A DNA stretch of 32,446 nucleotides from a virus: positions 1-32,446 of IMG/VR virus record IMGVR_UViG_3300042987_000527; one strand, given 5' to 3'. The notes beneath the pieces were generated by a model, which saw nothing but the letters and a program-made list of their open reading frames with translations, did no database searches and had not been told where the DNA came from. The position numbers and the translations under genes were made by a program. Positions 14,688 through 22,692 of the stretch are shown here, in pieces. Position 1 is the first letter of the stretch. Every line of letters begins with the position of its first letter.

Positions 14688-15109
14688 TGGCCTTCACAGG
14701 CAACTATTCGTGCAACACCCTGCGCTCTGGTCTGGCTAACGGCACAATCAACTTTGCCTCGGACACGTTCTATTTGGCGTTGTACACCAACACGGCCACA
14801 CTTGACTCGACCACAACGGCCTATACGACCACGGGCGAGGCGTCTGGCGGCAACTATGTTGCTGGTGGGCAGGTTGTGACTGCGTCGATTGCCAGTGAAG
14901 TGACTTCCAGCGGGAGCACAACCTACATCAACTTTTCTGCACCCGCATGGACTGGTGCTATCACTGCCAGAGGGGCTCTGATTTACACGCCCGGTGCAAA
15001 CGGGGCGGTGTGCGTGTTGGACTTTGGCTCCGACAAAACATCAACCACATCTTTCACTGTGCAGATGCCAGCCAACACCAGCACATCGGCACTCATCCGA
15101 CTTGTATAA
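14687..15109 (+). CDS. Tail-appendage-associated beta protein
   Basis: The 140-residue protein starts at the ATG overlapping the previous stop (TGATG). It shows a pattern common in phages near fibre genes: FASDTFYLALYTNTATLD, then GEASGGNYVAGG, TARGALIYTPG and VLDFGSDK. It is nearly all beta by composition. I recognise the family as frequent but know of no tested function. It may be part of the tail tip or a fibre attachment. Confidence 0.72.
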   Translation: MAFTGNYSCNTLRSGLANGTINFASDTFYLALYTNTATLDSTTTAYTTTGEASGGNYVAGGQVVTASIASEVTSSGSTTYINFSAPAWTGAITARGALIYTPGANGAVCVLDFGSDKTSTTSFTVQMPANTSTSALIRLV

Positions 15110-15118
15110 GGAGCCATC

Positions 15119-15688
15119 ATGTCTATCGAAAAAGCAAAAGCAACCGACATCGTCGCCAGCGGTCTGGTTGCCAACACGGGGGCATCTGAAGGTGCTCGCG
15201 CTACTGGTAAATACGTTGTGGAGTGCCACGACAAAGACGGAAACCTGAAGTGGGTTGCCGAGTCCAAGAACCTAGTGGTCAATGTGGGCCTGCAATACAT
15301 GGCGGGTGTGGCGCTGACCAGCACCACGCAAATTACTACTTGGTACGTCGGTTTGTACGGCGCGGCGGCATCGAACACCCCCGCCGCTAGTGATACTTTA
15401 GCCACCCACGCTGGTTGGACTGAGATCACTCCCTACTCGGGCACCCGCCCCGCCGCTACTTTTGCGGCCGCCACCAACGCCAACCCTTCGGTTGTAACAA
15501 ATAGCGCCAGTAAGGCTCAGTTCACCATCAACGCTACGCAGACTGTAGGTGGTGCGTTCTTGTGCTCGGTTTCTTCTGGCACTTCGGGCACTTTGTTCTC
15601 TGCCGCTGATTTTCAGTCTCCCGGCGATCGCTCTGTGGTCTCCGGTGATATTCTCTCTGTGACTTACACCTTCAGCCTGTCGGCTTAA
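15119..15688 (+). CDS. Tail-appendage-associated protein
   Basis: This 189-residue protein follows AAGGAG. A short helical N-terminus leads into a segment with LVVNVGLQYMAGVAL and TTWYVGLYG, a pattern shared by phage proteins beside tail fibres. The C-terminal half (from about residue 100) is Ser/Thr/Ala/Val-rich and ends in SGDILSVTYTFSLS, which is strongly beta. It probably belongs to the tail tip or receptor-binding apparatus. The function is inferred from context. Confidence 0.7.
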   Translation: MSIEKAKATDIVASGLVANTGASEGARATGKYVVECHDKDGNLKWVAESKNLVVNVGLQYMAGVALTSTTQITTWYVGLYGAAASNTPAASDTLATHAGWTEITPYSGTRPAATFAAATNANPSVVTNSASKAQFTINATQTVGGAFLCSVSSGTSGTLFSAADFQSPGDRSVVSGDILSVTYTFSLSA

Positions 15689-15696
15689 AGTGACCA

Positions 15697-16476
15697 ATGG
15701 CAGAAGGCGGCTGGGGTTCCGGCACATGGGGGCAAGCAGGCTGGGGTGACTCAGTCTATGAGCCTACCCTTGCTGAGACAGCGACTGGCGCGGATTTCGT
15801 TGCGGCCAGCCAAACCTTTGTTTCTGCGATTGCTGAGACAGCCACGGGCACGGACTTAATCAGTGCGCTGGCCACGTTTGAGTCTGCGGTTGATGAGACG
15901 GTCTACGGAGTCGATGTTTTTGTTACAGACCAGACTTTTGACACCAACGTACTTGAGACAGCCGCCGGTTCGGACAGCATATCCGCAACCCCTGACTATA
16001 GGGTTTCTGTGGATGAAACGGTCACCGGAGCCGATACCGTGGCGGCAATACAGACTTTTGATGCGCAGATTGCCGAGACAGCCACGATAACGGACCTGAC
16101 ATCAGCCGCTTTTACCTTTTTGGCGGACATCCTTGAGACGGCGACCGCTTCGGATGTGGTGGTGGGCACTATTTCAATGGCGGCGGAAGTGTTGGAATCT
16201 GCGTCCGGAGCGGATGTGGCCAGCGCCAGCGCTGAATTTTTGGCGTCTGTCTCCGAGTCGGCGGCAATCACCGAGCAAGTGCTGACGGCAGTGTTGTTTT
16301 ATGTGGCGGTCTACGAGACAGCGGTTGGCTCTGATACAGTGGCATCTAACTTCTTGTGGAACTTAATTGATGACAGCCAGTCTCCAAACTGGCAGAATGT
16401 GGGCAGTGCCCAAACACCCGGGTGGACGGCAGACAGCACCACGCAAAATCCGGGCTGGCAAACCATTCCGACGTAA
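15697..16476 (+). CDS. 20-residue tandem-repeat virion protein
   Basis: The 259-residue protein starts with a Gly/Trp segment (GGWGSGTWGQAGWG), then carries nine full and one partial 20-residue repeats (residues 27-221). Each opens with ET or ES, often as ETATG, and carries TF and a short hydrophobic pair. A C-terminal segment has three spaced QxPxW-like motifs (SPNWQN, TPGWTA, NPGWQT). Regular acidic repeats of this type are predicted to form an elongated beta rod. It lies between appendage proteins and the giant fibre, so it may be a fibre or an adaptor for it. No enzyme motif is seen. Repeat-driven length change is likely. Confidence 0.72.
   Translation: MAEGGWGSGTWGQAGWGDSVYEPTLAETATGADFVAASQTFVSAIAETATGTDLISALATFESAVDETVYGVDVFVTDQTFDTNVLETAAGSDSISATPDYRVSVDETVTGADTVAAIQTFDAQIAETATITDLTSAAFTFLADILETATASDVVVGTISMAAEVLESASGADVASASAEFLASVSESAAITEQVLTAVLFYVAVYETAVGSDTVASNFLWNLIDDSQSPNWQNVGSAQTPGWTADSTTQNPGWQTIPT
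15775..16359 (+). repeat. 60-bp coding tandem repeat, about 9.7 units
   Basis: The repeat is exact in length (20 codons per unit, no insertions) but not in base sequence. Each unit starts with a GAG or GAA codon of the ET/ES box at 15775, 15835, 15895, 15955 and so on. Bases differ between units, so the array is old or under diversifying change. Confidence 0.8.
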
Positions 16477-16485
16477 GGAAAAAAC

Positions 16486-19400
16486 ATGGCAACTTCTTAC
16501 ACCTCTCTTCTGGGCCTCGCTCTCCCTGTCACGGGCGAACTGCAAGGTACTTGGGGCGACACGGTCAACAACTCCATCACCTCCTTGCTCGATACCGCCG
16601 TTGCAGGCACCACGACCCTGAGCACCGATGGTGATGTGACGCTGACCACCACGACTGGCGCATCCAACCAAGCCCGCCAATCCATTTTGCTGTGTTCTGG
16701 CGCTCGCACGGCGCTTCGCACCATTACGGCCCCGGCCCAGTCCAAGATTTACACCGTCATTAATGCCACCACGGGCGGCTTCTCGGTCAAAGTTGTTGGT
16801 GCTGGCCCGACCACGGGTGTGACCATTGTGGCAGGCGAGTCGGCTCTGATTGCTTGGAACGGCTCGGACTTCATCAAGATCAGCAACACTGGTGGGGCCG
16901 CATCTTTTACCAATGTCACGGTTTCTGGGACTACCACACTGTCTGGCCTGACGGCCTCGACTGCGTTGGCGCTAAATGCCAGCAAAGAAGTGGTGAGCGT
17001 GACAAACACAGGTACAGGCAACAACGTGCTGTCTGCCAGCCCTACACTGACAGGCACGGTAGCAGGTGCATCTCTGCAACTGTCATCCCTGACCTCTGGT
17101 CGTGTGACTTATGCAGGCGCTTCGGGTCTGTTACAAGACTCTGCCAACCTGCTGTACAGCGGAACTGACCTGACTGTTTACGGCATCACCGTAGGCCGTG
17201 GCGCAGGTGCTGATAGCGGAACTACAGTTGTTGGTGCAGGCGCTTTGGCTGGATCAAACACTGGAGCAAATAATACCGCTATTGGCAAGAATGTCCTTGC
17301 CGCTAACACTTCTGGCGCACAAAACAATGCGCTTGGTTATGCCGCCCTGACTGCCAATACAACTGGCGCTGATAACACGGCTATGGGGCATACGGCTCTG
17401 TATTCAAATACTACTGGAGGTCAAAACACGGCATTTGGCCGTGATTCTTTACGCTCCAACACCACCGCATCTAACAACACTGCTGTGGGTTATCAATCTC
17501 TGTACACAAGTGCAACCAGTGTGAGTCATGTTGCGGTTGGCGTTCAGGCGTTGTATTCCAACACAACTGGTGACGAAAACACTGCGGTGGGCCGAGCGGC
17601 CCTTTACTCAAACACGACTGGCGGCCCAAATACAGCATTAGGCCGTGGCGCTCTTTTATCCAACACCACCGCATCCCTCAACACTGCTTTAGGTTATCAA
17701 GCCGCCTACACAAACACCACTGGTGCAGGTATTCTTGCTGTTGGTCATCAAGCCTTGTACTCAAATACAACTGGTGATAATAATACTGCTGTTGGCGGTT
17801 ATCGTACCTTGTATAACAACACAACGGGTAGCGCTAATACCGCAGTTGGTCGCCAAGCCCTTCAAGCGAACACAACTGCCAATGCAAACACGGCTGTAGG
17901 TTTTCAGTCACTTCTCTCTAATACCGCCGCTAGCAACACCGCAGTCGGGTATCAGTCACTGTATTCCAATACGACTGCCACAGGTAATACTGCTATCGGC
18001 TACACCGCTGGATTCAGCAACACAACTGGCGCTAATAACACAGCGACTGGTTCTTCTGCGCTTCTTTCAAATACCACTGGCGCTAGTAATTCCGCTTTTG
18101 GTCAATCCGCAATGTATAGCAACACAACTGGCAATTACAACGTTGCCGTTGGAACTAATGCGCTTAACCTCAACACCACCGCCAATAATCTAACCGCTGT
18201 TGGTTATCAAGCCCTATACAGCAACACAGGTGGCGCTAACACTGCTGTTGGTACGCAAGCGTTGTATGCCAATACCTCGGGTGTTTACAACGTGGCGGTT
18301 GGTGGTGGCGTTGCTGGCTCGGGCACAGGCGCTCTTGGGGCAAACACAACTGGTCAAAGCAACTCCGCACTCGGTTATCAGGCACTTGCCTCCAACACCA
18401 CTGCCTCCAACAATACAGCAGTTGGATATATAGCGTTAACCAACAATACGACAGGAACAGCAAATACTTCTGTTGGTTCAAATTCTTTGCAAAGCAACAC
18501 CACTGGAAGTGGTCTTACAGCCGTTGGATTGCAAGCACTTTATGGAAATACTACTGGTGCCAACAATGCAGCTTTTGGATATGCCGCACTGAATTCCAAC
18601 ACCACCGCATCAAACAATACCGCCTTGGGCAATCAGGCTGGTTACTCCAACCAAACAGGGGCAAACATCACAGCAGTTGGAGATAGGGCGCTATACAGTA
18701 GCACAGGCAATTACAACACCGCTGTTGGTTCTTTGGCTATGTATACCAACACCTCGGGTGCAAATAACACCGCAGTTGGGTTGCAGGCTCTTTATTTAAG
18801 CACTACCGCATCAAATAACACTGCTGTTGGTTACACCGCAGGGTATAACAACACAACTGGCGCAAGTAACGCATTTTTTGGTGGTGAATCTGGCAAGGGT
18901 AATACCACAGGCTCTCAGAACTCTGCATTTGGCTATCAAGCACTTGGCTCCAACACCACAGCCTCTAACAACACTGCTGTTGGTTATCAGTCTCTTTATA
19001 CCCAAGCCACTGGTTCTACTTTAAACAACACTGCGCTTGGTTATCAGTCGGGCTACGGAATTACAACTGGCACAAACAACACCGCTGTTGGTTACACCGC
19101 AGGTAAAGCAATCACCACAGGCAACTACAATGTGTCTGTTGGTCGGTTGTCAATGGATAACTCTGCTGGTGTGACAGGGGATGAAAACACCGCTCTGGGC
19201 AACGGCACGATGCGAGTCTTGACCTCTGGCGCAAACAACACTGCCGTTGGAAGTGGTGCGCTTGGCTCCAACACCACCGCTTCTAACAACACAGCAGTTG
19301 GGTATCAGGCTGCTTACACGAACACAACGGGTAATGTGCTGACTGCGGTTGGCTACAAAGCCCTTTTCGCAAACACCACGGGCGTTGAGAACACTGCTGT

Positions 19401-20457
19401 TGGTCAGGATGCCTTGGGTGCAAATACCACTGGCGCATACAACACAGGTGTCGGTGTTGGCGCAGGTAAATCGACCACCACTGGTAACAACAACACCTCT
19501 TTGGGTTGGCTTGCTCTGCACCTCAACACCACAGCCTCCGACAACACTGCAGTCGGTTATCAGGCAAGTTACACAAATACCACGGGCAATCTATCTGTTG
19601 CGGTAGGTGCGTATGCTCTTTATTCAAATACAACAGGAGCGCAAAACGCCGCCGTTGGTTGGAAAACCCTGTACTTAAATACGACAGGAAATTACAACAA
19701 CGCTTTTGGCTTGCAGGCTTTGTATTCCAATACAACTGGCAGTTCCAACGCTGGTTTTGCTCACTATGCACTTAGTGCCAATACCACGGGCAACTACAAC
19801 ACCGCCGTTGGTATGCAAGCCTTGACCTCCAACACCACCGGCTCAAACCACACAGCAGTTGGTTATCAGGCTCTTTATAACAATACAGGCGGCGCACAAG
19901 GGAGTACCGCTTTAGGTTATACCGCTGGAAGTAACCTTACAAGTGGCACTAATGGTGTATTTATTGGCTCAAACGCACAGCCCAATGCGGCAACAGATAC
20001 AAATGAACTGGTAATTGGAACGCCAAACACCACAGGTAAAGGCTCTAATACTGGATTTATCGTTGCGTACAACGGCTCTACTTATGGCGGTATTTACCAA
20101 GGCAACAACTCAGCCTCTTGGTCTACCACATCTGACCAACGCCTGAAGAAAAACATCGTTGACAACAATGATGGTCTTGTGAAAATCAACGCCATTCGGG
20201 TGCGAAACTTTGAGTATCGTTTGCCCGAGGAAGTAGATGCAGAACTCAAGCCTATTGATGCCGTCAAAAAATCAGGTGTTCAACTGGGCGTGATTGCTCA
20301 AGAACTGCAACAGGTCTTGCCTGACTGCGTGAAGCAAGAATCGACTGGCGTTTTGTCAGTAGACCCTGACAACTTGACTTGGTATCTGGTCAACGCTGTC
20401 AAACAACTTTCTGCCGAGGTCGAAAGCCTCAAAGCCCAACTTAACAAAGGAGCCTGA
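16486..20457 (+). CDS. Giant tail fibre with YadA-like repeats and S74 domain
   Basis: This 1323-residue fibre has three parts. The N-terminus (1-140) begins with SLLGLALPVTGELQGTWGD, a conserved attachment-type domain of aquatic phage fibres. A beta linker follows. Residues about 245-1165 hold about 53 repeats of mostly 17 residues with the consensus NTAVGYQALYSNTTGAN, similar to head repeats of trimeric autotransporter adhesins such as YadA. The C-terminus is a peptidase S74 intramolecular chaperone: Ser1216-Asp-Gln-Arg-Leu-Lys1221 supplies the Ser/Lys pair for self-cleavage just before Ser1216. The chaperone would drive trimer folding of the rod and then release its last 108 residues. It is the likely host-receptor-binding fibre. 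The bases here are more AT-rich than in the capsid genes, which hints at separate ancestry. Confidence 0.92.
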   Translation: MATSYTSLLGLALPVTGELQGTWGDTVNNSITSLLDTAVAGTTTLSTDGDVTLTTTTGASNQARQSILLCSGARTALRTITAPAQSKIYTVINATTGGFSVKVVGAGPTTGVTIVAGESALIAWNGSDFIKISNTGGAASFTNVTVSGTTTLSGLTASTALALNASKEVVSVTNTGTGNNVLSASPTLTGTVAGASLQLSSLTSGRVTYAGASGLLQDSANLLYSGTDLTVYGITVGRGAGADSGTTVVGAGALAGSNTGANNTAIGKNVLAANTSGAQNNALGYAALTANTTGADNTAMGHTALYSNTTGGQNTAFGRDSLRSNTTASNNTAVGYQSLYTSATSVSHVAVGVQALYSNTTGDENTAVGRAALYSNTTGGPNTALGRGALLSNTTASLNTALGYQAAYTNTTGAGILAVGHQALYSNTTGDNNTAVGGYRTLYNNTTGSANTAVGRQALQANTTANANTAVGFQSLLSNTAASNTAVGYQSLYSNTTATGNTAIGYTAGFSNTTGANNTATGSSALLSNTTGASNSAFGQSAMYSNTTGNYNVAVGTNALNLNTTANNLTAVGYQALYSNTGGANTAVGTQALYANTSGVYNVAVGGGVAGSGTGALGANTTGQSNSALGYQALASNTTASNNTAVGYIALTNNTTGTANTSVGSNSLQSNTTGSGLTAVGLQALYGNTTGANNAAFGYAALNSNTTASNNTALGNQAGYSNQTGANITAVGDRALYSSTGNYNTAVGSLAMYTNTSGANNTAVGLQALYLSTTASNNTAVGYTAGYNNTTGASNAFFGGESGKGNTTGSQNSAFGYQALGSNTTASNNTAVGYQSLYTQATGSTLNNTALGYQSGYGITTGTNNTAVGYTAGKAITTGNYNVSVGRLSMDNSAGVTGDENTALGNGTMRVLTSGANNTAVGSGALGSNTTASNNTAVGYQAAYTNTTGNVLTAVGYKALFANTTGVENTAVGQDALGANTTGAYNTGVGVGAGKSTTTGNNNTSLGWLALHLNTTASDNTAVGYQASYTNTTGNLSVAVGAYALYSNTTGAQNAAVGWKTLYLNTTGNYNNAFGLQALYSNTTGSSNAGFAHYALSANTTGNYNTAVGMQALTSNTTGSNHTAVGYQALYNNTGGAQGSTALGYTAGSNLTSGTNGVFIGSNAQPNAATDTNELVIGTPNTTGKGSNTGFIVAYNGSTYGGIYQGNNSASWSTTSDQRLKKNIVDNNDGLVKINAIRVRNFEYRLPEEVDAELKPIDAVKKSGVQLGVIAQELQQVLPDCVKQESTGVLSVDPDNLTWYLVNAVKQLSAEVESLKAQLNKGA
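17218..19990 (+). repeat. 51-bp coding tandem repeat (YadA-head-like), about 53 units
   Basis: Most units are 17 codons; a few are 16, 18, 19 or 24. Units with a TTAS or TTAN turn in place of TTG recur mostly every fourth unit (for example units 5, 9, 13 and 19, 23, 27, 31), giving a super-period near 204 bases. Similar units share DNA sequence, which points to growth by block duplication. Confidence 0.85.
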
Positions 20458-20459
20458 AA

Positions 20460-20690
20460 ATGACTGAAGTCGCAACCCCTGTGGAAACTCCCACCGAAGC
20501 CGAAATAGCGAGGCACTATGCCGCCGCCATGGATAGCGTGGCCTTAATCAATAACGGAAAGCCCGAACAGATGGACGATGCTGAGTGGGCTGATACTGTT
20601 GCTCGAAACAAAGAGCACCTAAAAATTATGCTTGCCAAGACCTTCTGGACTACGGAAGACTTGACCCCTTTGCAACAAGCCGCTCAATAA
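20460..20690 (+). CDS. Small protein after the fibre, possible fibre chaperone
   Basis: The 76-residue acidic, helical protein follows AAGGAG and begins two bases after the fibre stop. Its C-terminal part, ARNKEHLKIMLAKTFWTTED then LTPLQQA, is a pattern I recall in small phage proteins beside fibre genes. Position suggests a fibre-assembly helper or a minor tail component, but no direct evidence is visible. Confidence 0.65.
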   Translation: MTEVATPVETPTEAEIARHYAAAMDSVALINNGKPEQMDDAEWADTVARNKEHLKIMLAKTFWTTEDLTPLQQAAQ

Positions 20691-20700
20691 AGGAGAAACC

Positions 20701-20898
20701 ATGACTGAACAAGACCTGATGAAGACCGAGATCACCCTGAAACTGCCTCTGGGCGCTGTGAATGGCATTCTGCAATCTCTGGGTGCACAGCCCTACGCTC
20801 AAGTGGCCGATCTGATCCAAGCCATTCGTGAGCAGTCCATCCCGCAGGTTCCGGTGCCGAGTCCCGAGCCGATGGTGGAAGACACCCCTGTGCAGTAA
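20701..20898 (+). CDS. Small hypothetical protein
   Basis: The 65-residue protein follows AAAGGAG. A central segment, ITLKLPLGAVNGILQSLGAQ, then PYAQVADLIQAIREQ, resembles short proteins found after fibre genes in related phages. The tail is Pro/Glu-rich and probably disordered. The function is unknown. Confidence 0.65.
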   Translation: MTEQDLMKTEITLKLPLGAVNGILQSLGAQPYAQVADLIQAIREQSIPQVPVPSPEPMVEDTPVQ

Positions 20899-20921
20899 GC
20901 CAAAGGAGACATCGTTGAATC

Positions 20922-21410
20922 ATGGACCCGATTACGATCGCCATGACGGCGTTTGCCACCGTCCAAAAGACGGTGCAGGTCATCAAACAGGCCCAAAAGA
21001 CTGTTAACGATGTCTCCTCTCTTGGCCCCATGTTGGGCCAATATTTTGGGGCAAAACAAGAGACCGTAAAGGCGCTGGAGGAGGCAAAGAAAAAGGGCGG
21101 CTCGTCCTTGGCGCAAGCCATCCAGATCGAGATGGAGTTACTGTCTCAAAAGCAGTTTGAAGATCAGTTGAAGATGATCTTCTTTCAGACGGGTCACGCA
21201 GACATCTGGGAGAACATCCAGAAACGAGTGCAAGAGGGTGAACAGGCGCAACGGGAAGCCCAGCGCCGAGCCAGAGATGCGGCGATCAAGAAGGCCAAAA
21301 AGATGGCTGAGATGGTGAACCTGATCATTGGGATCGTGCTGGTTGTGTTGCTGGTGCCCCCGTTGATCTGGCTGGTGATCCAAGGCATTATGTTTGCAAA
21401 GGACAAATGA
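20922..21410 (+). CDS. Coiled-coil protein with C-terminal membrane segment
   Basis: This 162-residue protein begins MDPITIAMTAFATVQKTVQ, a start I recognise from a family that is very common in aquatic phages. It has a long charged helical body (about 45-130, including EAQRRARDAAIKKAKKMAEM) and one strong hydrophobic helix near the end (about 134-157) followed by AKDK. It should be anchored in a membrane by its tail. It opens the membrane and lysis cassette and overlaps the lipoprotein gene by 4 bases. It could take part in lysis or in genome entry. The function is not established. Confidence 0.72.
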   Translation: MDPITIAMTAFATVQKTVQVIKQAQKTVNDVSSLGPMLGQYFGAKQETVKALEEAKKKGGSSLAQAIQIEMELLSQKQFEDQLKMIFFQTGHADIWENIQKRVQEGEQAQREAQRRARDAAIKKAKKMAEMVNLIIGIVLVVLLVPPLIWLVIQGIMFAKDK

Positions 21411-21592
21411 TGAGGGCGCTGATTCTTGTTGTTCTGCTGGCAGGCTGTGATGCCCCTGAGTATTACCGCTACCCGTGCATGAACCCCAAGAACTGGGAGC
21501 GTGAGGACTGCAAACGCCCCATCTGCGCCATCACCCAAGAGTGCCCAGATCAGTTGCTCAAGCCCGAAGAAATGAAAGGTGACCAGAGATGA
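21407..21592 (+). CDS. Small Cys-rich lipoprotein
   Basis: The 61-residue protein has a short signal peptide (MRALILVVLLAGC) with a lipobox LAGC at residues 11-14, so Cys14 would be lipidated and form the mature N-terminus. Four more Cys (24, 35, 40, 46) could form two disulfides in the periplasm. Asp at mature position 2 is the inner-membrane retention signal in E. coli, which argues against a classical outer-membrane spanin, although the rule varies among bacteria. Two ATG codons lie in tandem (21407 and 21410). It sits in the lysis cassette between two membrane-protein genes and overlaps the next gene by 4 bases. Confidence 0.75.
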   Translation: MMRALILVVLLAGCDAPEYYRYPCMNPKNWEREDCKRPICAITQECPDQLLKPEEMKGDQR

Positions 21593-21879
21593 AGTGGGAT
21601 CATGAGTCAGTCGAGAGCCGCATCAAGTTCATGATTGCGTTTACCTTCTGCACCACCGTGCTGGTCATGGTGGGTCTGTCGATGTTCTCCATCGTCTTTG
21701 TTCCGCAACCCATGAATGGCATCGCCCCAGCAGACAAACAGTTTTTCTACCTTTTGAGTGACATGTCCAAGTACATCTTGGGCAGTCTGGGAACCTTGCT
21801 GGCCATCAAAGGCAAGGACGTTGTGCAAGAGATGATGAACAAAGAACCCCAGAAGGAGGAGCCCAATGACCCCAAATGA
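21589..21879 (+). CDS. Membrane protein in lysis cassette
   Basis: This 96-residue protein has a strong hydrophobic segment (residues 14-38) and a weaker one (about 62-73), then a charged tail KGKDVVQEMMNKEPQKEE. It is coupled to the lipoprotein by a 4-base overlap and to the next gene by a 14-base overlap. It may be an accessory holin, an inner spanin-like partner or a superinfection factor; the sequence does not decide between them. Confidence 0.68.
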   Translation: MKWDHESVESRIKFMIAFTFCTTVLVMVGLSMFSIVFVPQPMNGIAPADKQFFYLLSDMSKYILGSLGTLLAIKGKDVVQEMMNKEPQKEEPNDPK

Positions 21880-22279
21880 AGTTGATTTGATCAAGGCGCA
21901 GGCTGAGGTCAAACTCCGTGAAATGGAGGCTCAGGCTTCTGCCAAAGATGTTGCAGGCAAAGCCATCGGCAAACACGGCTTGTTCTACATCACGCTGATC
22001 GTTGTGATTGGCGTGGTTTCCAGCCTATTCCTTGAGGAACAGAAGATTGCCGCCGTAATGGGGCTTTTAGGCGCTTCTCTGACCGCCCTGATTTCCATGT
22101 TGAACGGGATTGCTGGCGCATCTCCAAAGCAAGAAAAGCCTGAGTTTGAGATCATGCGACAGTTGATCGACAAATTAGACAAACTGGATCGTACTGAACT
22201 GCCCATGCGGGTGGATGTTGAGGGCGATAAGGTCACAGTTCGCAAGGGTGACGATGTGGTCACCGCCAAAAAGGAGTAA
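21866..22279 (+). CDS. Membrane protein with two transmembrane helices
   Basis: The 137-residue protein has an N-terminal charged helix, two membrane segments (about 38-56 and 61-79) joined by a tight LEEQK turn, and a soluble tail ending in VDVEGDKVTVRKGDDVV. The helical-hairpin layout resembles two-TM holins, but the long tail is unusual. It precedes the 3TM-type holin by 2 bases. It may be an antiholin or a second holin; this is inferred from context. Confidence 0.68.
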   Translation: MTPNEVDLIKAQAEVKLREMEAQASAKDVAGKAIGKHGLFYITLIVVIGVVSSLFLEEQKIAAVMGLLGASLTALISMLNGIAGASPKQEKPEFEIMRQLIDKLDKLDRTELPMRVDVEGDKVTVRKGDDVVTAKKE

Positions 22280-22281
22280 CC

Positions 22282-22692
22282 ATGATTCCCATCCCTGCAT
22301 TGCTGGACATTGGAAGCAAGTTGCTCGACAGGTTCATGCCTGACCCAGAAAAGGCGGCTCAAGCCAAAGCCGAACTGGAAAAAATGGCAAGTGAGGGCAG
22401 GCTGGCTGAAATGAACATCAGCCTTGAAGAGTACAAGACCGAGCAGAACAACCTGACGGAGCGTTTAAAGTCCGACATGGCCAGCGACAGTTGGCTGTCC
22501 AAGAACATCCGTCCAATGACCCTGATCTTCATCTTGGGGGCCTATTTTGTGTTTGCCATGATGTCGGCCTTCGGGCAAAACGCCAACGAGCGGTACGTGG
22601 AACTGCTTGGGCAGTGGGGCATGTTGATCATGTCGTTCTACTTTGGTGGGCGCACCCTTGAAAAGATCATGGACATGAAAGGTAAGAAATGA
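22282..22692 (+). CDS. Holin, GTA/3TM superfamily type
   Basis: This 136-residue protein matches the pattern of the 3TM holin superfamily (GTA_holin_3TM): an amphipathic, charged N-terminal half, then DSWLSKNIRPMTLIFILGA, with membrane segments at about 78-98 and 108-123 and the end YFGGRTLEKIMDM. It would accumulate in the inner membrane and open it at the set time so that the endolysin can reach the cell wall. It overlaps the endolysin gene by 4 bases, a typical holin-endolysin pair. Four preceding membrane or lipoprotein genes make this an unusually large cassette. Confidence 0.85.
   Translation: MIPIPALLDIGSKLLDRFMPDPEKAAQAKAELEKMASEGRLAEMNISLEEYKTEQNNLTERLKSDMASDSWLSKNIRPMTLIFILGAYFVFAMMSAFGQNANERYVELLGQWGMLIMSFYFGGRTLEKIMDMKGKK

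Noticed and set aside
17218-19990. CRISPR-like or non-coding satellite repeat
   Set aside because: Units are 51 bases, in frame, with no unique spacers, and encode a regular adhesin-type repeat.
21407-21592. Outer-membrane spanin
   Set aside because: Asp at mature position 2 and the lack of an evident inner spanin partner speak against it, so I call it only a lipoprotein.
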